A stretch of 64,000 bases of DNA, from NCBI RefSeq assembly GCF_009834875.1, contig NZ_WVHT01000002.1, forward strand, positions 1 through 64,000, in the 5' to 3' direction. The stretch is from Hufsiella arboris. Lineage in GTDB: Bacteria; Bacteroidota; Bacteroidia; Sphingobacteriales; Sphingobacteriaceae. The notes under the pieces are model-generated. The model had not been told where the DNA came from and made no database searches. It worked only from the letters and a program-made list of their open reading frames with translations. The translations under genes and the position numbers were made by a program. This document shows positions 58,710-64,000 of the stretch, piece by piece. Each line of letters starts with the position of its first letter. The stretch's first letter is position 1.

Positions 58710-60791
58710 TTATATATTGAAACCTCTGGGGATGATGCCTGTTTCTTTCATTCGAGAAAATACCCTTTTTATCTGATCTTCACTAAATTTCTTCTTTTCC
58801 TCCGACCAGCCATAAAACCGCTGAATAAGCAATGCTTCCGAAAAAATCACGTTTTCTTGCAGCATATTATCCATACATGCGTAAAGCGTTGCCACAATCT
58901 CCACAATATCAGATTTTATAGTTTTAAACTTATCGATGATAAACTGGATGCTATCGCTTTCTGCTGAAAAGTATTTCAGGAAATCATTGTGGTGTTGCCC
59001 TGCTTTTTCTAATGGCTGATATTTTAAAACCTGGTCTTTTTGATATTCAAACCATTTCTTCTCCTTTAATTGCTTATCAATGGAACGCATTAATCTGTTA
59101 TCATAAGGCCCCATTGCCTGACGAAGAAAATTAGTTGGCAATTGCATATCCGCTGATTTTTGACAGAGATAGATTAGCTTTTGTAATTTCAAATGGCCTA
59201 ACGTTGGCTCTTTATGTAATTGCCATACTATTTCTGCTGCAAGAACTGTTCTGCGGTAATAATCTACGTTAGTTGGCTTTAGTTCAATTACTTTCCCTTT
59301 AGTTTGTTCTACTGGTTTTTTATCTGCATTTTTATTTTCAACCTCAAACGCCTGATGCAGTAATGCTTTGAGCAATTGCTCGGTGGCTTGTTGGTTGGCA
59401 ATGATGTGTTCTTTTAATTGTTTTGTTTTGGCTAATTGCTTTTCAATTTCTGCCACTATACGTTTTTGTTGGGATAGTGGGGGTAATGCTAATGCGAAAT
59501 TTTTTAAATAGGTTTGGCTAATGTTCGGTTGTGCTTGTCCCCAAGAATCTTCGATTATTTTATTTCTGAATGCCCACAAATAATAGAATAGGTATTTGGT
59601 TTCATAAAATATATTTTCAAAAATACCACAAACTGCCTGGTTCGTTGTACTTTCAAAATTCAAAATACCAAGTTTACCTGCTGTTGCACCGTATAATGCT
59701 ATCAACAATGTGCCTTTAGGAAATAGTTTTGTTGAAGAGTTTTTAAAGCCTTCCTCTGTTATTTTCTCCTCTGACTCATTCAATATAAAGCTATCAGTTA
59801 ATTCTCCTGATTTAAGCCAACTTATATTTCCCTTCCAATAAGTAGTATTACTTCTGTCTGGAGTTCCGCCAGAAGTAGAATCTGCAATTTCCCCTAATCT
59901 GCACCACACCCAATTTTCAGGAATGTCAAACAGAATTTCTTCGGGTTTAATAGGTGGCAATAATTTTTCTTTCTTGCCTGATTTGGCTTTCTCTGCTTTG
60001 ATGCGTTTGAGCAATTCGCTTGCAAGTTCGTCTTCTTTGTCTTGTTTTACCAATTTTCCCCGCACCGCTTCTTGTAAAATCGCTTGGTTAAGGTTTTCGA
60101 GTTGGGTGAGCTGGTCGCAAAGCAATTTTTGAACTTCCTGTGTTTTATCATATTCTATCAATGCCTTTTTTATTGCAGAATAAAGGTCTTCATAACCCTT
60201 TACCAATTCACCGTTTGAAATTTTAACAGCATCATTTTGAATTTCAGTTGGGCAATCGGGTAAAATCAATGATTTTAGATTTTCAGCATTTGCTTTTGGT
60301 CTGAAGTTTCTCTCGTTAAGGTTTACAATTTGGCTCCAATAGGCGAAGCTGTGTAAAAACAAATAGATGTAATCAGGGTTTACTTTCTGCTTTGCTCTAA
60401 TCCTTATCAAGTAGCCCGCATAAATGGAATGCGCAGGTGGATTATCTATTTTAAAACTCTTTCCTGTTGTTCCGCCTGTACGTGCAATTAAAATATCATC
60501 TTTTTTAAGCAGATAAGTTTCTTCATCATCGCAATTACAATAAGGAACTGTTTCCCAATTTACCTTGCTTTCATGAATATCGCTTATTCGCAAAAAATTA
60601 TTCTTACCTGATTGTAAAGCAGAGGCATTGTAACCGTATTGTGTGCCTTCGATTAACTTTTCTAATCGAACAGGATTGTTATATTTCTCAAACAAGTGAA
60701 TGAGAATTAAAGTGTTTCGTATTTGCTTTTTTATTTCCTCTTGGTCATTGATAAACGTAAGAGGAACATAGTCAAAATTCAAGCGGCTCAT
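58710..60791 (-). CDS. hsdS: Type I restriction specificity subunit with a Panacea/SocA-like C-terminal domain
   Basis: It has 693 residues, about 250 more than a usual HsdS. Target recognition domain 1 covers about residues 35-185 (LRISDIHESKVNWETV, DDILIARTGGTTGKSF), a helical spacer follows, then domain 2 at about 285-445 (WVWCRLGEIADSTSGGTPDR, GTLLIALYGATAGKLGIL), then the second helix (QKRIVAEIEKQLAKTKQLKE). From about residue 500 there is an added domain: TLGHLKLQKLIYLCQKSADM, then RQAMGPYDNRLM, matching the LQKLLY and GP motifs of Panacea/SocA (DUF4065) domains, which act as antitoxin or chaperone-like domains. It determines the DNA site read by the complex. It overlaps the hsdM stop by 20 bases. 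Confidence 0.8.
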   Translation of the reverse strand: MSRLNFDYVPLTFINDQEEIKKQIRNTLILIHLFEKYNNPVRLEKLIEGTQYGYNASALQSGKNNFLRISDIHESKVNWETVPYCNCDDEETYLLKKDDILIARTGGTTGKSFKIDNPPAHSIYAGYLIRIRAKQKVNPDYIYLFLHSFAYWSQIVNLNERNFRPKANAENLKSLILPDCPTEIQNDAVKISNGELVKGYEDLYSAIKKALIEYDKTQEVQKLLCDQLTQLENLNQAILQEAVRGKLVKQDKEDELASELLKRIKAEKAKSGKKEKLLPPIKPEEILFDIPENWVWCRLGEIADSTSGGTPDRSNTTYWKGNISWLKSGELTDSFILNESEEKITEEGFKNSSTKLFPKGTLLIALYGATAGKLGILNFESTTNQAVCGIFENIFYETKYLFYYLWAFRNKIIEDSWGQAQPNISQTYLKNFALALPPLSQQKRIVAEIEKQLAKTKQLKEHIIANQQATEQLLKALLHQAFEVENKNADKKPVEQTKGKVIELKPTNVDYYRRTVLAAEIVWQLHKEPTLGHLKLQKLIYLCQKSADMQLPTNFLRQAMGPYDNRLMRSIDKQLKEKKWFEYQKDQVLKYQPLEKAGQHHNDFLKYFSAESDSIQFIIDKFKTIKSDIVEIVATLYACMDNMLQENVIFSEALLIQRFYGWSEEKKKFSEDQIKRVFSRMKETGIIPRGFNI

Positions 60792-62202
60792 TGTCCAATT
60801 CGGTTATCAGTTCTGTAATTCGGTTTTGATTTTTCTTAATCGTTTCAATTATTTCATGGCGCTCATAACTTATTTCTTCAACAATCTTGTTAGGGTTTTT
60901 TACATCCAGATCGTAACCTCTTTCAATTATGGCGTCAATTGAAACCTTGTAAGCAAATTCGTGTTCTGTTCTTTTGTTCCACCACTTCTTAGTTTCATCA
61001 AATTCGGAAATCTGTATGGGTTTTGTCTTGCTATATGCTTTATAGCCATCAGGCAAAGTATGCTCGTAATACCAAATCTCTTTGGTAGGCTTACCCTTTT
61101 CAAAGAAAATCAGGTTGGTGTTTACGGTGGCATAAGGGGCAAACACTGATTGGGGTAATCGAACAATGGTATGAACATTACAGTCTTCCAATAATTTCTG
61201 TCTTACCCTTTGTTTTACGCCATCGCCTGTTAAACTGCCATCGGGCAATACAATTCCCGCTCGTCCGCCATCTTTCAGCATTTGGATAAACAGAATTAAA
61301 AAGAGGTCGGCACTTTCTTTTGTACGGTAATTCAAAGGAAAATTGGTTTCCATTCCATCACCTACCACACCACCAAAGGGTGGATTTGCCACAATTATAT
61401 CTACACGATCAGCTTGTTTTATCGAAGTATATTCCCTGCTGAGTGCATCCGTATTTACAATTTGCGGTACTTCAATATCGTGGGTAATCAGGTTTACCAC
61501 ACTCAGCATAAATGGTAAAGGCTTTAGCTCTGTACCTGTTACAGTTTCCTGTAAAGTTTTTTGGTCACCAATATTTTTTACTTGTTTTCGCAAATGTTCA
61601 ATAGCACAAACCAAAAATCCTGCTGTTCCACAAGCTGGGTCGCTAATCTTTTCGCCCAGTTTAGGGTTTACCATATCCACGATAAACTGGGTTACTGCTC
61701 GTGGGGTATAAAACTCGCCCGTGTCTTTTTTTGTAGCAAGTCCTTGTAATATGTCTTCGTAAATGGCATTAAAAATATGATGCTCTTTACTACTATTAAA
61801 ATCAATTTCATTGAGTTTGTTAATGGCCTGACGAAACGTTGTTCCGCTTTTCATGTAGTTGTTAGTTCCGTCAAAAATATTGCGGATAATGACCCCTAAT
61901 TTATCATCTAAGCCAATAGTTAGATTTTTCAGTTGGGAAAATAACTTGTTGTTCACAAAAGCAATCAGTTCATCTCCTGTAATGCCTTCATCATTTTCCG
62001 CCCAATTTCGCCATTGCAATTCCGCAGGAATAGGTGATTTGTAATTAGGTTCAAGTATTTCCTTCTCCTTGTCTTTATCATCAAAAAGTTTTAGAAATAT
62101 CATCCAGCCCAACTGTTCTATGCGTTGTGCATCACCGCTCAAGCCCGGATCTTTTCGGAAAATATCTCTGATTGATTTTATTATTCCTCCTATGTTGCTC
62201 AT
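60772..62202 (-). CDS. hsdM: Type I restriction-modification N6-adenine methyltransferase
   Basis: It has 476 residues and is the modification subunit. An N-terminal helical domain (SIRDIFRKDPGLSGDAQRIE) is followed by GEFYTPRAVTQFIVDMV, the SAM-binding motif ISDPACGTAGFLVCAI near residue 195 and the catalytic motif IIVANPPFGGVVGDG near residue 275 (NPPF, type gamma amino-methyltransferase). The C-terminal helices end near NELITELDNE. It methylates adenine in the sequence read by HsdS. It starts by a 4-base ATGA overlap with the stop of the preceding 124-residue gene, so it is translationally coupled to it. Confidence 0.92.
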   Translation of the reverse strand: MSNIGGIIKSIRDIFRKDPGLSGDAQRIEQLGWMIFLKLFDDKDKEKEILEPNYKSPIPAELQWRNWAENDEGITGDELIAFVNNKLFSQLKNLTIGLDDKLGVIIRNIFDGTNNYMKSGTTFRQAINKLNEIDFNSSKEHHIFNAIYEDILQGLATKKDTGEFYTPRAVTQFIVDMVNPKLGEKISDPACGTAGFLVCAIEHLRKQVKNIGDQKTLQETVTGTELKPLPFMLSVVNLITHDIEVPQIVNTDALSREYTSIKQADRVDIIVANPPFGGVVGDGMETNFPLNYRTKESADLFLILFIQMLKDGGRAGIVLPDGSLTGDGVKQRVRQKLLEDCNVHTIVRLPQSVFAPYATVNTNLIFFEKGKPTKEIWYYEHTLPDGYKAYSKTKPIQISEFDETKKWWNKRTEHEFAYKVSIDAIIERGYDLDVKNPNKIVEEISYERHEIIETIKKNQNRITELITELDNEPLEF

Positions 62203-62573
62203 TTCAATTTATATTTTGAATAATTGGTATTGTCTTTCCAGAAATCATAACAGGCATTCATTTGACCAATTTCAAAAGATATGTCAGCCTTTAATTTCTT
62301 CCAATTTCCAAATCCTAATTCCTCGCTTAATTTGTAAAAACCATCTCCTTGATAATTGTCTCCTTTACTAATTACCAATGAACTGATGAGTGGTCTGCCA
62401 TTCTCATGTTCGTAAACAGAAATCTCACCTAATATTCTGCCGATTTCAGCTCTAGCATATTCAGATTCTCTCATTACTAAACCAAGTTTACATTGGTCTG
62501 ATAATTCCTGGTATGTAATTGTTTTACCACTACGAGCAATTTCAACTAAATATGTTCTTACTCTTTCGTTCAT
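62199..62573 (-). CDS. Unknown 124-residue protein between hsdR and hsdM
   Basis: I do not recognise the family. The product starts NERVRTYLVEIARSGKTITY, followed by QELSDQCKLGL, which looks like a short winged-helix-like segment, and goes on EIGRILGEISVYEHENGRPL and VISKGDNYQGDGFYKLSEEL. It is cytosolic with no membrane or metal motif. Only 3 bases separate it from hsdR, and its stop overlaps the hsdM start (ATGA), so it is a firm part of the operon. The R-x-Y-L-V-E start and the GxG-rich middle resemble alkyltransferase-like DNA-binding proteins slightly, but I would not rely on it. A role as a restriction control or anti-restriction factor is an open possibility. Confidence 0.65.
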   Translation of the reverse strand: MNERVRTYLVEIARSGKTITYQELSDQCKLGLVMRESEYARAEIGRILGEISVYEHENGRPLISSLVISKGDNYQGDGFYKLSEELGFGNWKKLKADISFEIGQMNACYDFWKDNTNYSKYKLK

Positions 62574-62576
62574 AAA

Positions 62577-64000
62577 TTATGCTATATTATATAGTTCGTT
62601 TTCTAATTCTTTGATGGCTCTTTCGTACTCTTCACGACTACCAAACGCTTTGATGATTTCAGTTACCGAACCAAACTCATTTATGGGTGGAACAGTTAAG
62701 ATTTGAATATTCTCAATGTTTTCGATGCCTTGATCAGCATATTTGTCGAGTAACGCTTCTAATACTTTTCGAGCTTGGTCGCCATATTTGGTAAAGTAGT
62801 TACGTTTTTTCACTCCGTTTGCTCTTTCCTTTCTTGTCATTGGTGGCTGGTCATACGCAACGTGGCAGATTAAATCAAATAAATCTACTTGCTTGTCAAC
62901 GGCTTCATACAATGCTTCCACCATTACACCTTGTTCTACCAATTCCGCAATGATTGCTTCTTTTCGATCTGAACCTTTCCACTTGTTTAGAAAATCATCT
63001 AAGGAGGAAAACTGCTCTTTGATGATTTCCTTGGTGTGGTCTTTAAGACTTGTTGTGATGGGTTTTCCATGTTGGTCAAAATGTAATTCCCGACTAATCA
63101 AAACCGAAACATCAACACCATTTACATAGACCTTTCGCCTTGGTTCATTTACAGTTGATGGCGGAAATTCTTGTTCAGGATAACGAATTTCTGGTGGAGT
63201 AACTTCGATTTCTTCCCCTGTTTCGATATCGATGATTGGTTCTGCGTTTTCTTCCTCTTCGTCAATAATATCTCCTAAGTCAGTTGCCTCTGTAACAGGT
63301 TTGATTCTTATTGGGTCACCATCAAATTGAGGGTCAGCAAAAAGGTCTGTTGCATTTCTGAAATCTAAAATGGTAAAATACAGTTTCCCATATTCCTCAT
63401 TAATTCTTGTACCTCTACCGATGATCTGTTTGAACTTGGTCATTGAATTGATATTGGAATCCAACACAATCACTTTACAAGTTTGAGCATCTACACCCGT
63501 GGTCATCAACTCGGAAGTAGTTGCAATAACAGGATATTTTTCTTCGGGATTGATGAAGTTGTCCAACTCTCGTTTCCCCTCGTCATTGTCACCTGTAATC
63601 TGCATTACATATTTGTAATTCTCGACAACCAAGTCCGCGTTATGTCTTGATAATGCGGTTCGCATACGTTCAGCGTGGTCAATGTCCACACAAAACACAA
63701 TGGTTTTTGCAAAACGGTCGTAACCCTTCAAAAACTCACTTAGTTTTTTTGCAACGGTATTTGTTCTTTCTTCAATTACTAAATTTTTATCAAAGTCCCT
63801 CCGGTTATAAATTCGGTCTTCAATTTCGTTTCCATCTTTGTCGGTTTTTCCTTGCTCTGGCCGCCAACCTTCTGTATCTACATTCAATGCAATACGCACC
63901 ACACGATAGGGGGCCAAGAAACCGTCATCAATCCCTTGTCTCAAAGAATAGGTATAAACAGGATCGCCAAAATATTCTGAATTACTCGCTTCGCTAGTTT
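62577..64000 (-). CDS. hsdR: Type I restriction endonuclease subunit, C-terminal part (cut by window edge)
   Basis: The gene continues past the right edge: the frame is open to base 64000 and reads NSEYFGDPVYTYSLRQGIDD, the standard HsdR helicase passage. So the 5' end, with the nuclease domain and helicase motifs I to III, lies outside. Visible are the second helicase lobe (AKTIVFCVDIDHAERMRTAL, PVIATTSELMTTGVDAQTCK, and motif VI as KFKQIIGRGTRINEEYGKLY) and a C-terminal helical domain of about 200 residues (REIHFDQHGKPITTS-like: RELHFDQHGKPITTS). A Glu-rich linker (DIIDEEEENAEPIIDIETGE) joins them. The EcoEI-type C terminus binds the methylase. It is first in the visible seven-gene operon, 3 bases before the next gene. 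Confidence 0.9.
   Translation of the reverse strand, partial: TSEASNSEYFGDPVYTYSLRQGIDDGFLAPYRVVRIALNVDTEGWRPEQGKTDKDGNEIEDRIYNRRDFDKNLVIEERTNTVAKKLSEFLKGYDRFAKTIVFCVDIDHAERMRTALSRHNADLVVENYKYVMQITGDNDEGKRELDNFINPEEKYPVIATTSELMTTGVDAQTCKVIVLDSNINSMTKFKQIIGRGTRINEEYGKLYFTILDFRNATDLFADPQFDGDPIRIKPVTEATDLGDIIDEEEENAEPIIDIETGEEIEVTPPEIRYPEQEFPPSTVNEPRRKVYVNGVDVSVLISRELHFDQHGKPITTSLKDHTKEIIKEQFSSLDDFLNKWKGSDRKEAIIAELVEQGVMVEALYEAVDKQVDLFDLICHVAYDQPPMTRKERANGVKKRNYFTKYGDQARKVLEALLDKYADQGIENIENIQILTVPPINEFGSVTEIIKAFGSREEYERAIKELENELYNIA

Larger units (their letters stand above)
53190..64000. mobile_element. Integrated element at the 3' end of tRNA-Pro (right end outside window)
   Basis: The element is inferred from the serine recombinase whose gene runs into the tRNA from the right, followed by a small protein, an unknown protein and a restriction locus. 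The left end lies within the tRNA 3' half or just after it; the start given is approximate. The other att copy, expected to repeat part of the tRNA 3' end, is not found up to 64000, so the element extends further. No transfer or replication genes are visible in this part. Confidence 0.6.

Noticed and set aside
1-64000. CRISPR arrays, rRNA genes and insertion sequences
   Set aside because: I saw no evenly spaced identical repeats, no rRNA sequence and no transposase with flanking inverted repeats.

Overview
The window looks like a chromosome segment of a Bacteroidota bacterium, most likely a Sphingobacteriaceae relative of Mucilaginibacter or Pedobacter. The reasons are a SusC/SusD pair, a one-protein hybrid two-component regulator, TPR-histidine kinases, several promoters of the Bacteroidota type (TTG or TTTG, about 19 bases, TAnnTTTG) and starts that mostly lack Shine-Dalgarno sequences. 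The genus is an inference.

Region 1 (1-9000) is a run of single, same-strand genes: small membrane or exported proteins, a broken zinc-ribbon gene, a MacB/FtsX permease, a DUF5694 protein, a Tat-exported M19 dipeptidase and a VOC protein. They are separated by eight imperfect palindromes of about 120-160 bases, several sharing sequence. The layout is that of an integron-like cassette array, but no integrase is visible. Region 2 (9-12 kb) holds a DUF2975/HTH pair behind a perfect 12-bp inverted repeat, and an outer-membrane porin carrying an in-frame remnant of another gene upstream. Region 3 (12.3-17 kb) is a four-gene hydrolase operon, including a metallo-beta-lactamase-fold protein with three altered metal ligands. 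Region 4 (17-26 kb) holds an orphan TPR-histidine kinase, a propeller protein, a DUF1572/DinB protein, a B12-type radical SAM / DUF4153 / small membrane protein operon with two copies of the operator ACTTTG-N5-CAAAGT, and an M1 peptidase.

Region 5 (26-50.6 kb) is a polysaccharide utilization locus: GH127, GH2, a small acidic protein, a TPR membrane protein, the hybrid regulator, SusC, SusD, a BNR-4 propeller, GH88, DUF2264, a GH43 lacking the usual Asp base, a second GH2 and GH35. Together these suggest arabinogalactan-type glycans with galactan, arabinose and capping glucuronate or rhamnose. A second orphan TPR-histidine kinase follows on the opposite strand.

Region 6 (53.1-64 kb) is an integrated element. 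A large serine recombinase reads through tRNA-Pro(TGG) into the tRNA promoter, and a 47-residue protein and an unknown protein follow. A tight seven-gene operon then runs leftwards from the window edge: hsdR (partial), an unknown 124-residue gene, hsdM, hsdS fused to a Panacea/SocA-like domain, an MltR-like gene, a zinc-ribbon gene and an ABC-type ATPase. This extended type I restriction locus is the best candidate for an undescribed system in the window.
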